The notes under the pieces were generated by a model. It was not told where the DNA came from. It saw only the letters and a program-made list of their open reading frames with translations, and did not search any database. A stretch of DNA of 50,554 bases from Coriobacteriaceae bacterium. GTDB taxonomy: Bacteria > Actinomycetota > Coriobacteriia > Coriobacteriales > Coriobacteriaceae. The position numbers were made by a program, and so were the translations under genes. Shown here piece after piece: positions 33,666 to 42,146 of this stretch; within the stretch, counting starts at the first letter, position 1; each line of letters begins with the position of its first letter. The stretch lies in NCBI GenBank assembly GCA_902364975.1, contig CABJFQ010000016.1:1-50554 (forward strand), written 5' to 3'.

Positions 33666-34321
33666 CGGAGGATCCTCACCTTCTTATCGATGTAGTTGCC
33701 AATGTGGCTTACCACAAAGGCCGTGCCCAGGTAGCCGAGCGCCGAGATAAAGAACGCGGCAACGCCGCCGAGCGAGCGCGTGTTGATGTAGCTCACCACG
33801 CCGGTGAGCTCCTGGGGTTTAAGCGGCACCTGACTGCCGAGCGCGGTGGTGAGCATGACGGCGATAAAGAGGTTAGTCATGGGCAGCACGCTCGAGCGCA
33901 GCGCTTGCGGAATCACGATCTTGGCGAGGATGCGGCTAAAGTTCATGCCCAGCGAGCGTGCGGCTTCCACCTGGCCGACACCGACGGTGTTGATGCCGCT
34001 CATAAAGTTCTCGGAGCCAAAGGCCGAGCCCAAAAGGACCGTGGCGACGATAACGCAGGTGCGGTAGGGCAGAACGACCTTGAGCGGCGGCAGCGCATAG
34101 ACGACGATGATGAGCAGCGCGATGCCGGGGATGTTACGGAAGACCTGGACATACAGGTCGCCAAAGACGCGCAGCGGCTTGAGCGGCGACACGCGCATCA
34201 CGGTGACGGCGACGGCCAGCACCATGGCGATGACAAACGACTCAAGCGTCATGCCCCAGGTTGCTAGCAGCGCGTCGATATAGTTCTGGCCATAGAGCGA
34301 CCAGAGTTCGGAGAGACTCAT
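33662..34321 (-). CDS. Polar amino acid ABC transporter permease
   Basis: This 219-residue permease of the HisM/GlnP family has five TM segments. The EAA loop is seen around NFMSGINTVGVGQVEAARSLGMNFSR. It is the first permease of the operon, 138 bp after the binding protein gene; that gap contains a strong hairpin, which may lower the amount of permease relative to the binding protein. Confidence 0.93.
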   Translation of the reverse strand: MSLSELWSLYGQNYIDALLATWGMTLESFVIAMVLAVAVTVMRVSPLKPLRVFGDLYVQVFRNIPGIALLIIVVYALPPLKVVLPYRTCVIVATVLLGSAFGSENFMSGINTVGVGQVEAARSLGMNFSRILAKIVIPQALRSSVLPMTNLFIAVMLTTALGSQVPLKPQELTGVVSYINTRSLGGVAAFFISALGYLGTAFVVSHIGNYIDKKVRILR

Positions 34322-34345
34322 GCGGACCTCCCGCCGATAAGGAAA

Positions 34346-34371
34346 GGGGCTCCCGTGTGTACGGAAGCCCC
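34346..34371 (-). terminator. Hairpin between the binding protein and the first permease
   Basis: GGGGCTTCCGT and ACGGGAGCCCC make an imperfect stem, then TTTCCTT. Being inside the operon, it likely acts as a partial terminator, raising binding protein over permease. Confidence 0.6.
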
Positions 34372-34459
34372 GACAACTCTGTGAGGAAACAGTTTACCGC
34401 AATAAAGCGCATCGTGCGTTTCCATATGGTTTCGTTGCGGCCGTTACCAGGCTCGCTGC

Positions 34460-35455
34460 CTAGGCGCCGATCTCGGGCAGCTCGGGAACATTGGTGTCGC
34501 CCGTGCGGTCGCCGATGCAGATCTGCCACAGCTCGGTCCAGGTGCCGTCGTCCTCGATCTTCTTAAGGAAGTCGTTGACAAAGGCGACGCCGTCGGAATC
34601 GAGCGGCAGGCCGATGCCATAGGGTTCCTTGCTGCCGAAGGGCTTGCCGGCGATCTTGTACTTACCGGGCTCGCGGACCAGGGCGCTCTGCTGCATGTTG
34701 TTATCGATGACGTAGGCGTCAACGCGACCCTGCTGGAGTGCCTGACGGGCCTCCTCGTCGGTCTTGAACTCCTGCTGGCTGGCCTTGGGAGCGAACTCCT
34801 CCAGGATGGCGGGGCCGTTGGAGCCGGACTGGACGGCGACGTTCTTGTCGGCCAGGTCGTCGACGCTCTTGATGTCGTCGTTATCGGCGAGCACCAGGAT
34901 AGCCTGCTGGGTGTAGTAGTAGGGACCGGCAAAGGAGACGAGCTTCTTGCGCTCGTCAGTGATGGTGTAGGTGGCAAAGACGGCGTCGACCTGGCCGTTC
35001 TGCAGGACGGACTCGCGCGTGTCCGAGGTCACCTGGGTGATTTCGACCTTGTTCTCGCCCAGAATGTAGTTGGACAGGAGCTGTGCGATACCGGCGTCGA
35101 AGCCGCGGGTCTGACCGTCCTTCTCGTTGAGGAGGGAGAAGAGCGTGGAAGTCTGAACGCCACCGATCTTAAAGACCCCGGCGTCCTTGACGGCCGTCGC
35201 CCAGGTGCTGGCGTCGATGGCGTCGTCATCGGCCTTGGGGCCGTCGTTGACGAGCTTGTCGAATGCCTTGGCATCGAGCGTGGCGGAAACCTCGGTATCC
35301 TCGGAGCCCTTGGAGGAGCCGGCGGCGGAACCCTTGTCGGCCTCGGCGCTGGTGTCAGAGCAGCCGGCAAGACCAAGGCCGGCGACGGTTGCGAAGGTGG
35401 CGGCAACGAAGCCGCGGCGGTCGAGAACGACCTGCTGGGAGAGGTTCTTGCTCAT
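34460..35455 (-). CDS. Amino-acid-binding lipoprotein of an ABC importer
   Basis: This 331-residue periplasmic-binding-type protein has a lipoprotein signal with lipobox LAGC (Cys32). A DRRGFV motif at residues 12-17 resembles a Tat signal, so it may be exported folded and then lipidated. A Ser/Ala/Glu-rich spacer follows. The binding core has the SBP family 3 features (GVQTSTLFS, GFDAGIAQLL, VDAVFATYTITDERKK, KNVAVQSGSNG, DAYVIDNN). It is the first gene of the operon. The promoter with TTGACC and TATAAC lies at 35499-35528. The ligand is unknown; Gln, Glu or Asp is likely. Confidence 0.93.
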   Translation of the reverse strand: MSKNLSQQVVLDRRGFVAATFATVAGLGLAGCSDTSAEADKGSAAGSSKGSEDTEVSATLDAKAFDKLVNDGPKADDDAIDASTWATAVKDAGVFKIGGVQTSTLFSLLNEKDGQTRGFDAGIAQLLSNYILGENKVEITQVTSDTRESVLQNGQVDAVFATYTITDERKKLVSFAGPYYYTQQAILVLADNDDIKSVDDLADKNVAVQSGSNGPAILEEFAPKASQQEFKTDEEARQALQQGRVDAYVIDNNMQQSALVREPGKYKIAGKPFGSKEPYGIGLPLDSDGVAFVNDFLKKIEDDGTWTELWQICIGDRTGDTNVPELPEIGA

Positions 35456-35498
35456 GGTAGAACACCTTTCTCAATAAAATCCCTAGCGGTTGAGTAGA

Positions 35499-35528
35499 GT
35501 TATACCCCATCGCGCTCAAATGGGTCAA
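35499..35528 (-). promoter_or_regulatory. Promoter of the amino acid uptake operon
   Basis: TTGACC and TATAAC on the minus strand with an 18-bp spacer, about 45 bp before the start. Confidence 0.6.
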
Positions 35529-35570
35529 CACGAAATAACACAGAAACATACTTACCTTATGGGTTATTCT

Positions 35571-35608
35571 ACCTACCAAAAAGGGACAGGCACCTTTGTG
35601 GTGGTTCT
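35571..35608 (+). repeat. Variant copy 6 of the GGGACAGG repeat
   Basis: ACCAAAAAGG, GACAGGCA, CCTTTGTGGT: the GGGACAGG core is shared, the 3' arm differs, and pairing is kept. Confidence 0.55.
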
Positions 35609-35638
35609 TGCAGATGCAGCGGCATGCCTTGCTGTTTT

Positions 35639-35856
35639 GTCTCGATCTGTAACATCTGCAGCCATTTTTGCCGAGTAACTGTTACAGATTGAGATTTTCT
35701 CTTCAGGGGAATTCGAATGTCTCGATCTGTAACAGTTAGACGGCCAAAAGGTCTCTATCTGTTACAGATTGAGACAAAGGTCAGGGGCAAAGACGGTTTG
35801 TCTAGATCTGTAACAGTTAGACGGGAATTCGGGCCATAGATGTTACAGATTGAGAT
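35639..35856. repeat. Array of three 57-bp hairpins
   Basis: Units 35639-35695, 35719-35775 and 35800-35856 are each exactly 57 bp. Arms GTCTCGATCTGTAACA and TGTTACAGATTGAGAC pair in RNA, with a G-U. Spacers are 23 and 24 bp and both carry CAGGGG. The array lies between the dxs-like terminator and the uptake operon promoter. There is no gene in 35456-35910. Confidence 0.85.
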
Positions 35857-35869
35857 AATCGCGCCGCGA

Positions 35870-35910
35870 AAATAAAATCTCCGCAGGGGTGCTTCCCTTG
35901 CGGAGGTTTT
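35870..35910 (-). terminator. Terminator of the DXS-like gene
   Basis: CTCCGCAAGGG and CCCCTGCGGAG stem followed on the minus strand by ATTTTATTTT. Confidence 0.75.
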
Positions 35911-37692
35911 TTACTCGTTGAGTAGCCTTACGGCCTCGGCGGCCATGTTCTCGACCGTCATGCCGTTCTGCGCGAGCAGTTCGTTGGGGTCGTAGCGGTC
36001 GGGGAAGCCCTTGGCGATGCCGAAGGTGCGCGTGCGCAACGGCGTGCATGCCAGATAACATGCCACGCGCTCGCCCCAGCCGCCGTCCAAGATACCGTCC
36101 TCGAGGGTGACGACAACGCGATGCTCGGCGGCAAGGCTGTCGAGGAACTCGCGGTCGAGCTCGGTTGCAAAGCGCGGGTTGACGAGTGTGGCCTCGATAC
36201 CGTACTCGGCGGCCAAGCGGTTTGTCACGCGCTCGCCCAGCTCAAAGAAATCGCCAAGCGCGAGCACGGCCACGTCGCGTCCCTGGCGTACCACGTTGTA
36301 GCGAACGACGCTATAGTCGGTGTCTTCGGCGGGCGCAAGATCGGGGCGGCTTACCAAGCCAATGCCCGGCACACGGATCGCTACGGGATGCTCGCGGTGG
36401 TCGAGCGACCAGCTCAGCATGGACAGATATTCCTCCATGCAGGCCGGCGCCAAGTAGTGCATGTTGGGAAGACCGCCCAGCATGGAAATATCAAAGAACG
36501 AAAGGTGCGTCTCGGACGTGGTGCCAAAGATCGACGCGCCAAACACCAAGATGGTTGCGGGGGCGTCGTTGAGGCACAGGTCGTGCCACAGTTCGTCGTA
36601 GGCGCGCTGCAAAAACGTGCCGTACACGCCAAAGACCGGCTTGGCACCGGCGCTGGCGAGCGCGGTGGCAAAGGTGACGGCGTGTTCCTCGGCAATGCCC
36701 GCGTCGACAAACTGCTTGCCTGCCGCGGCGCGAAGCTCGGGTGTAAAGCCCATGATGTAGGGCGTGGCGGCCGTGATGCCCACGACCTGCGGATCGTGCT
36801 CGATGGCGGCGCTCAGGGCCTCGCCCGTAATGTCGGCATAGGTGCGCGGCGCAGGCTCGCTCGGATGGCCCGGGCAGAGCTTGCGTCCAGTTGCCATGTC
36901 AAACGGACCCACGTGGTGCCAACGCTCGGGATCGCTCTGGGCTGGCTCAAAGCCCTTGCCCTTGGCGGTGGAGACGTGCAGCACGATGGGATGATCGATA
37001 TCGCGCAGCTCCTGCAACGCGTCGACCAGGGCCAACACATCGTTACCGGCGTCCAGATAGCGGTAGTCGAGTCCCATCGCGCGGAAAACGTTGCGCTCGC
37101 AGGTGCCGTTGCTGGCGCGTAGCTCGGCCAGATTGCGATACAGGCCACCGTGGTTCTCGGCGATGGACTGGTCGTTGTCATTGACGACGATGATCAAGTT
37201 GCTGTCGAGCTCGGCGGCATTGTTGAAGCCCTCAAACGCCAGACCGCCCGAAAGCGAACCGTCGCCAATGATGGTGATGACGTTGTACGCATCGCCCGCC
37301 AGGTCACGAGCGTGCGCCAAGCCGCAGCCCAGGCTCACCGATGTGGAGGTGTGGCCCATGGCGAACAGGTCGTGTTCGGACTCGTCGGGATTGGCAAAGC
37401 CAGAGGCCTCGCCGTAGCGTGCCGGGTCGATATAAGTGTACGCGCGCCCAGTCAGCGCCTTGTGGGCATAGGTCTGGTGCGACACGTCAAAGACAATTTT
37501 GTCGGTGGGGGAGTTAAACACGCGATGAAGCGCAACCGTAAGCTCAACGACGCCCAGGTTGGGGGCAACGTGCCCGCCGACGGCGGCGGAGCTTTCGAGG
37601 ATGGCGTGGCGGATCTCGCCGCAGAGCAGCGGAAGCTCGGCGCGATCGAGAGCCTTGACGTCCTCGGGCGTTGTCGTTTGCGTAAGCAGCAT
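35911..37692 (-). CDS. 1-deoxy-D-xylulose-5-phosphate synthase-family protein (short, divergent)
   Basis: This is a thiamine-diphosphate enzyme of 593 residues, about 25-30 shorter than most DXS. N-terminal GHVAPNLGVVELTVALHRVF and the TPP motif IGDGSLSGGLAFEGFNN are DXS-like. The mid-region where DXS has a DRAG / TH-G stretch reads FGASIFGTTSETHLSFFD, and the DXS pattern PVAIR is kept. I recall similar short proteins in gut Firmicutes; they are usually annotated as DXS. Whether it makes deoxyxylulose 5-phosphate or another acyloin is open. It has its own T-rich terminator and stands alone. Confidence 0.85.
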   Translation of the reverse strand: MLLTQTTTPEDVKALDRAELPLLCGEIRHAILESSAAVGGHVAPNLGVVELTVALHRVFNSPTDKIVFDVSHQTYAHKALTGRAYTYIDPARYGEASGFANPDESEHDLFAMGHTSTSVSLGCGLAHARDLAGDAYNVITIIGDGSLSGGLAFEGFNNAAELDSNLIIVVNDNDQSIAENHGGLYRNLAELRASNGTCERNVFRAMGLDYRYLDAGNDVLALVDALQELRDIDHPIVLHVSTAKGKGFEPAQSDPERWHHVGPFDMATGRKLCPGHPSEPAPRTYADITGEALSAAIEHDPQVVGITAATPYIMGFTPELRAAAGKQFVDAGIAEEHAVTFATALASAGAKPVFGVYGTFLQRAYDELWHDLCLNDAPATILVFGASIFGTTSETHLSFFDISMLGGLPNMHYLAPACMEEYLSMLSWSLDHREHPVAIRVPGIGLVSRPDLAPAEDTDYSVVRYNVVRQGRDVAVLALGDFFELGERVTNRLAAEYGIEATLVNPRFATELDREFLDSLAAEHRVVVTLEDGILDGGWGERVACYLACTPLRTRTFGIAKGFPDRYDPNELLAQNGMTVENMAAEAVRLLNE

Positions 37693-37920
37693 CGTTGTGG
37701 GTTACTCCATGCGAATCGTGCGCCGGCACTCCCTCGGCCGGCACAATTGCACAAGACAGTCTCGCACATTTTGGCGTTTGATATGTGACGGCGGCGCGGT
37801 AATTCGCCAACTGGTGGGGCAAAACGTTTTGTCCGATGCCATACTGATAAGTTCCATGATGATTTTATTCATTGCGTGCAGGCTGTGGCTTGCCGCCGAG
37901 CGCCGCCGGAAGGAGGCCGC

Positions 37921-38457
37921 ATGTCCGATACCGTTCGTGCCGAGAAAATCGCGTGCGAAGTAGACCATGCTGCCCGTCAACTGGCACAGGCGGGCCGTCT
38001 GGACCTGACGCGCGAGTTTATCCAGCATGGCGATGTGACGGTGTATACGCATGTGACCTCGGTGGCGCGGGCAAGTCTGTCCTTTGCCGAGCGCCTGGGC
38101 CGCGTCGGTATCTCCGTCGACCGCTTGTCGCTGCTGCGCGGGGCCCTGCTGCACGATTACTTTCTCTATGACTGGCACGATCCCGACCCAAGCCATCGAC
38201 TGCATGGCTTTCGGCATCCGTTTTTTGCCCTGGCGCGTGCCGAAGAGGATTTTGAGCTGACGTCGCGCGAGCGGAATATCATCGCGCGCCATATGTTTCC
38301 GCTGGTACCGGTGCCGCCGACGTGTCGCGAGGCATGGATTGTGTGCCTGGCGGATAAATGGTGCGCGCTGCGCGAGACGATTACCGGCCGTCTGCCGCGC
38401 AAAGACAGGGCGGACGATGACGTGAGCAGCGAATCGAACGAAAAGAGGAGAGGGTAG
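37921..38457 (+). CDS. HD-domain protein
   Basis: This 178-residue protein has an HD phosphohydrolase-like domain: THVTSVARASLSFAER, LLHDYFLYDW (HD) and HGFRHPFFALARAEEDF. It lies 3 bp before the CmpB-like gene and is presumably translated with it. Pairs of small HD proteins and such membrane proteins recur in gut Gram-positives, but the function is not known to me. The ATG at 37921 has GGAAGGAGG upstream. Confidence 0.85.
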   Translation: MSDTVRAEKIACEVDHAARQLAQAGRLDLTREFIQHGDVTVYTHVTSVARASLSFAERLGRVGISVDRLSLLRGALLHDYFLYDWHDPDPSHRLHGFRHPFFALARAEEDFELTSRERNIIARHMFPLVPVPPTCREAWIVCLADKWCALRETITGRLPRKDRADDDVSSESNEKRRG

Positions 38458-38460
38458 ACG

Positions 38461-39480
38461 GTGGGAACCGCGATCGACATGGCTTTTGGCGGCGCGACGC
38501 TTGCCGCCTGTCCACTCTCGGCACTGGTGCTCTCGTTTGCCTTTTACGGGTTTTGCGGCTGGGCGTGGGAGTCGACGGTTTGCGCCATGCTCAATCACGG
38601 ACGATTTGCCAACAGTGGCTTTTTGCTGGGGCCGTGTTGCCCTATCTATGGTGTGGGTGGCATAGCCTGTTGGCTTTTGCTGCGCGGGATTCCGGATGCC
38701 TCGAGCCAGTTTGTTGCCGCGGCGCTCGTATGCAGCTTGATTGAGTACAGCGTAGGCGTATTGTTGGAAAAAACAACAGGCGCGCGCTTTTGGGATTACT
38801 CGCACCTGCCGTTTAATTTGCATGGACGCATCTGTCTGTACTGGGCCTGCGCGTTTGGCCTGGGTGCGCTGTGCATTTGCCGTTTAGTGGAGCCGGCATT
38901 GCTGGGGCTGCTTGGCCATCTGCCGGTGCTGATTGTGCGGCTGTCCGCCTTTATCGTCGCGGTCGCGATGATGGTCGATGCGGTGTGCTCGTTGGCCAGC
39001 TGGCGCCGCCTGTCCGATGAGCTGGAGCGTGTGCGTGCCGACCTTGCCGACCGCATCAATGAGTCGCTTGCCGATGCCTCCGACTCTATGCTCGAACGTA
39101 TTCCCGATTCGGCGATCGATTCGGTGGCGCAGACGCATATCCGCGGTCGCGCCGTTAACGCGTGGCTGGCCGAGCTGGGCGACGCGGCGCTCGATGCCCT
39201 GCGCGAGAAGGCTTCGATGCCGACATTTATCTCGGATGGTGCTCGCGGCCTGGCGCTCGCTGCCCGCCGCGTGGCCGATGCCGCGCCGAGCATGCCGCGT
39301 CCGTCGCTCAGTCGTCGCCTTGCCGGCAAGCGCATGAGCCGTCCGGTGCCGAGCGTGTCGCTCAGCCGCCGCGACCTACGCTTCTTTAACGCCTTCCCGC
39401 GTCTGCACATCAATCGCTACGAGGGCGTCATCCGAGCTACCGACCTCCGCGACCGAGCCCGCGAGCTGTTCCGGCGCTAG
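38461..39480 (+). CDS. Putative ABC transporter permease-like membrane protein (CmpB/PF06541 type)
   Basis: This 339-residue protein has an N-terminal half with five to six TM segments including FYGFCGWAWESTVC and GFLLGPCCPIYGVGG, the signatures of this family. The C-terminal 140 residues (after about 190) are charged and cytoplasmic, rich in Arg and Ala. The family is named as a putative permease, but no ATPase gene is near. GTG start at 38461, with AAGAGGAGAG upstream. It follows the HD gene by 3 bp. Confidence 0.83.
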   Translation: MGTAIDMAFGGATLAACPLSALVLSFAFYGFCGWAWESTVCAMLNHGRFANSGFLLGPCCPIYGVGGIACWLLLRGIPDASSQFVAAALVCSLIEYSVGVLLEKTTGARFWDYSHLPFNLHGRICLYWACAFGLGALCICRLVEPALLGLLGHLPVLIVRLSAFIVAVAMMVDAVCSLASWRRLSDELERVRADLADRINESLADASDSMLERIPDSAIDSVAQTHIRGRAVNAWLAELGDAALDALREKASMPTFISDGARGLALAARRVADAAPSMPRPSLSRRLAGKRMSRPVPSVSLSRRDLRFFNAFPRLHINRYEGVIRATDLRDRARELFRR

Positions 39481-39539
39481 CCGGGACGGGGCCAAGCGCG
39501 CCCTTCTCGTTCGCCCGTTTCCCGTTCGTTTCGCGCCCG

Positions 39540-39579
39540 TTGCCGCGCCGTTTCCAAGATTGCGGCACCGTTTCCATTC
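39540..39579. promoter_or_regulatory. Two adjacent 20-bp repeats upstream of amtB
   Basis: TTGCCGCGCCGTTTCCAAGA and TTGCGGCACCGTTTCCATTC are contiguous, 16 of 20 identical, two helix turns apart. A third looser CCGTTTCC lies upstream. Candidate nitrogen-regulator site. Confidence 0.45.
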
Positions 39580-39678
39580 GACAACGCAGCGTTTAACAAC
39601 GCCGTATCTGGTCTACACCAGTTGCCCCTCGGCCGCATTATGGGCGCCGACAACGTCCATGCGACCAAGGGGGAGCGA

Positions 39679-40956
39679 ATGTACGATACGGGATCGACAA
39701 CGTTTATGCTCATCTGCACCATGCTCGTGTTTTTAATGACACCGGGCCTGGCGTTTTTCTATGGCGGCCTGTCCAGGCGCAAAAATGTCATCAACACCAT
39801 GCTTATGTGCTTTGGCGCCATTGGCCTGGTTGGTGTGCTGTGGATTGTTGCTGGCTGGTCGCTGGCCTACGGCGGCGACGGCTCCAGTCCGTTTATTGGA
39901 GGCCTTGACCAGCTGCTGTGCCTGCCGGTGCTCCACCAGGTGCTGCAGGCGGCCGAGGGCAATGCCGCGGACGGTGCCGTCTACCCTCAGATCATCAACA
40001 TCGCCTTCCAGATGGCGTTTGCCATGATCACGGCCGCTATCGTCACGGGCAGCCTGGCCGGTCGCGTTAAGTTCGGTGCCATGACGGCCTTCCTGGGCAT
40101 TTGGCTACTCGTGGTCTATGCGCCGCTCGCCCACATGGTTTGGGGCGGCGATGGCTCCTTTATCGGCGACATCATCGGCGCACTCGACTTTGCTGGCGGC
40201 GACGTGGTGCACATTTCGTCTGGTCTTACCGGCCTGATCCTCTGCTTAATGCTCGGCCGTCGTCGCGGCTTTGGCATGGTGAGCTATCGTCCGCATAACG
40301 TGCCGTTTGTGGCGCTGGGCGCCGGCCTGCTTTGGTTTGGCTGGTTTGGCTTTAACGGCGGCAGCGAGTTTAAGGCCGACGCCGTGGCGGCGCTCGCCAT
40401 CCTCAACACCGTGACGGCCAGCGCGGCGGGCATGGTCTCGTGGCTTGCCGTCGAGCGCGTGCACACCGGTCGCCCCACGCTGGTGGGTGCCAGCACCGGT
40501 CTGGTTGCGGGCCTGGTGGTGGTTACGCCCGGCGCAGGCTTTGTCGAGCCGTGGGCGGCGCTGGTCATGGGCTTGATCGTATCGCCTGTCTGCTACCTGG
40601 CTATCAGCCATCTTAAGACCAAGTTTGGCTACGACGATGCGCTCGACGCGTTCGGTTGCCACGGCATTGGCGGCATCTTGGGCGGCGTGCTCACGGGCCT
40701 GTTCTGTGTGCCGGAGCTTTCGTGGACCGGTAAGGGTGGCCTGTTCTACACGGGCGACGTGTCGCTGCTCATCTCGCAGATTTTAGGCATTGTGGTGACG
40801 GTCGCTATTGTGCTGGTGCTCGATTTGTTGATCGCCGCGGTGGTCAAGGCGCTGTTCCACGGTAGCCTGCGCGTGGACGAGGCCGACGAGGCACTGGGCT
40901 TGGATGCGAGCCAGCACGGTGAGAGCGCCTATCCTTCGTTTAGTGGTCTGGACTAA
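39679..40956 (+). CDS. amtB: Ammonium transporter AmtB
   Basis: This 425-residue channel has eleven predicted TM segments. It carries the ammonium-pore features GLAFFYGGLSRRKN, VHISSGLTGLI (first pore His) and DAFGCHGIGGILGG (second pore His). It conducts ammonium/ammonia under nitrogen limitation. ATG 39679 has GGGGGAGCGA upstream. A PII gene follows after 48 bp, the usual amtB-glnK operon. Two adjacent 20-bp repeats lie 100-139 bp upstream of the start and may be a regulator site. Confidence 0.95.
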   Translation: MYDTGSTTFMLICTMLVFLMTPGLAFFYGGLSRRKNVINTMLMCFGAIGLVGVLWIVAGWSLAYGGDGSSPFIGGLDQLLCLPVLHQVLQAAEGNAADGAVYPQIINIAFQMAFAMITAAIVTGSLAGRVKFGAMTAFLGIWLLVVYAPLAHMVWGGDGSFIGDIIGALDFAGGDVVHISSGLTGLILCLMLGRRRGFGMVSYRPHNVPFVALGAGLLWFGWFGFNGGSEFKADAVAALAILNTVTASAAGMVSWLAVERVHTGRPTLVGASTGLVAGLVVVTPGAGFVEPWAALVMGLIVSPVCYLAISHLKTKFGYDDALDAFGCHGIGGILGGVLTGLFCVPELSWTGKGGLFYTGDVSLLISQILGIVVTVAIVLVLDLLIAAVVKALFHGSLRVDEADEALGLDASQHGESAYPSFSGLD

Positions 40957-41004
40957 CAGTTTCAAACGTTCTGTCAGACCAACTCTTAAAGAGAGGAATT
41001 CACT

Positions 41005-41343
41005 ATGAAGAAGATCACGGCAATCGTTCGTGCTGAGAAGCTTGAGGTTCTTAAAGACGCGCTGTTTGCTGCTGATGTTCGCGGCATGACTATCAACCAG
41101 GTGCAGGGCTGCGGCGCACAGCATGGCTGGAAGGAATACGTGCGCGGCAACGAGTTGCTTGTCAACACGATCCCTAAGGTGCAGTTCACCCTTATCTGCG
41201 CTGATGAACATGTCGATGGCATTGTCGACATCATCTGCAACGCCGCCCGCACCGGTGCCGTTGGAGACGGCAAGATTTGGGTCGAGCCGGTCGAGGATGT
41301 TATCCGCATCCGTACCGGCGAACACGGCCCCGCCGCGGTGTAG
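41005..41343 (+). CDS. Nitrogen regulatory protein PII (GlnB/GlnK family)
   Basis: This 112-residue trimeric sensor of ATP/ADP and 2-oxoglutarate has the T-loop EYVRGNELLVNTIPKV, the B-loop ARTGAVGDGKI and the C-loop. Position 51 is Leu where the uridylylated Tyr51 normally sits, so control by uridylylation at that site is ruled out. Direct binding to AmtB, as with GlnK, is likely given the operon. GAGAGG precedes the ATG. Confidence 0.95.
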   Translation: MKKITAIVRAEKLEVLKDALFAADVRGMTINQVQGCGAQHGWKEYVRGNELLVNTIPKVQFTLICADEHVDGIVDIICNAARTGAVGDGKIWVEPVEDVIRIRTGEHGPAAV

Positions 41344-41356
41344 AATCGACCGTCTG

Positions 41357-41410
41357 CCATCCGCAACGTTAAAATGCTGCAATGAGGCACAAGGCTTGCG
41401 TTGCGGATGG
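41357..41410. repeat. 12-bp inverted repeat between the PII gene and TetR
   Basis: CCATCCGCAACG and CGTTGCGGATGG pair perfectly with a 30-nt loop. It starts 14 bp after the PII stop and ends 8 bp before the TetR ATG. Terminator, leader structure or operator are all possible. Confidence 0.6.
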
Positions 41411-41417
41411 GCGGATT

Positions 41418-42080
41418 ATGGGTCGCAATAAATATCCCGAGGAGACGGTCGCGAAGATTCTCGACGCGGCACTGGAGCTATTCTGCGCACAGGGTTATGA
41501 GGGGACGAGCATTCAAGATATCGTTGACCGTCTCGATGGTATGACCAAGGGCGCTGTCTATCATCACTTCAAGAGCAAAGAAGAGATTTTCAACGCCGCG
41601 TTTGATCGGGCGATGACTCCGATTGTTGAGCGCCGCCGCTCGATGCTTGGCGTCGGTAATATGACCGGAGCCCAAAAGCTCAAGCGACTGTACGCTCCCG
41701 AGTCCGTTGTTCCACAAATTGAGCTATGGGCACGTATGCGTCCTGCAGCAGATCCGGTAAAAAGCTCGCGCCTACTGGCGATGCAGTACCAGGGCTCATT
41801 TGACGAGTCGGCCGATGGCTGTCTCTTGCCAGTGATCGAGGAGGGCATCGCCGACGGATCCATTGCGTGCGAATGCCCGCGCGAAGCGGCAGAGGCCGTA
41901 TCGTTGCTGGCGAATCTCTGGTTGCTGCCACTGTTTCGTCCGCTTGAACCCAAGGATCGAATGCTCGCTCGCGCTCAATGTTTGGCGCAGATGGCCTCTG
42001 CGGTGGGACTCGATTTGGGCGAGGAAGTGCTCCAGACAACGGCGCAGATTTGGGACGTATGGGACTGCGCCGGGTGGTAA
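41418..42080 (+). CDS. TetR-family transcriptional regulator
   Basis: This 220-residue repressor has an N-terminal helix-turn-helix (about 20-50: TSIQDIVDRLDGMTKGAVYHHFKSKEEIF). The C-terminal domain is ligand-binding and not recognisable. ATG 41418 is used; ATG 41382 is an in-frame alternative, but the 12-bp inverted repeat 41357-41410 covers it. It precedes an MFS transporter 100 bp away, and the two operator-like palindromes between them make it the likely repressor of that gene. Confidence 0.88.
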   Translation: MGRNKYPEETVAKILDAALELFCAQGYEGTSIQDIVDRLDGMTKGAVYHHFKSKEEIFNAAFDRAMTPIVERRRSMLGVGNMTGAQKLKRLYAPESVVPQIELWARMRPAADPVKSSRLLAMQYQGSFDESADGCLLPVIEEGIADGSIACECPREAAEAVSLLANLWLLPLFRPLEPKDRMLARAQCLAQMASAVGLDLGEEVLQTTAQIWDVWDCAGW

Positions 42081-42085
42081 TATAG

Positions 42086-42098
42086 ATACCAACGGTAT
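42086..42098. promoter_or_regulatory. TetR operator-like site 1
   Basis: ATACC-AAC-GGTAT immediately after the TetR stop; it shares the GGTATGT half with the site before the MFS gene. Confidence 0.5.
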
Positions 42099-42113
42099 GT
42101 AATTGATTTGTGA

Positions 42114-42135
42114 GGGTAGCCACGGCTGCCCTTTT
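42114..42135 (+). terminator. Terminator of the TetR gene
   Basis: GGGTAG, CCACGG, CTGCCC and TTTT. It sits between the regulator and the transporter. Confidence 0.55.
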
Positions 42136-42146
42136 CAAGTCATTAA

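Noticed and set aside
35639..35856. CRISPR array
   Set aside because: Repeats are long, imperfect and self-complementary, spacers share a motif, there are only three units and no cas genes in the window.
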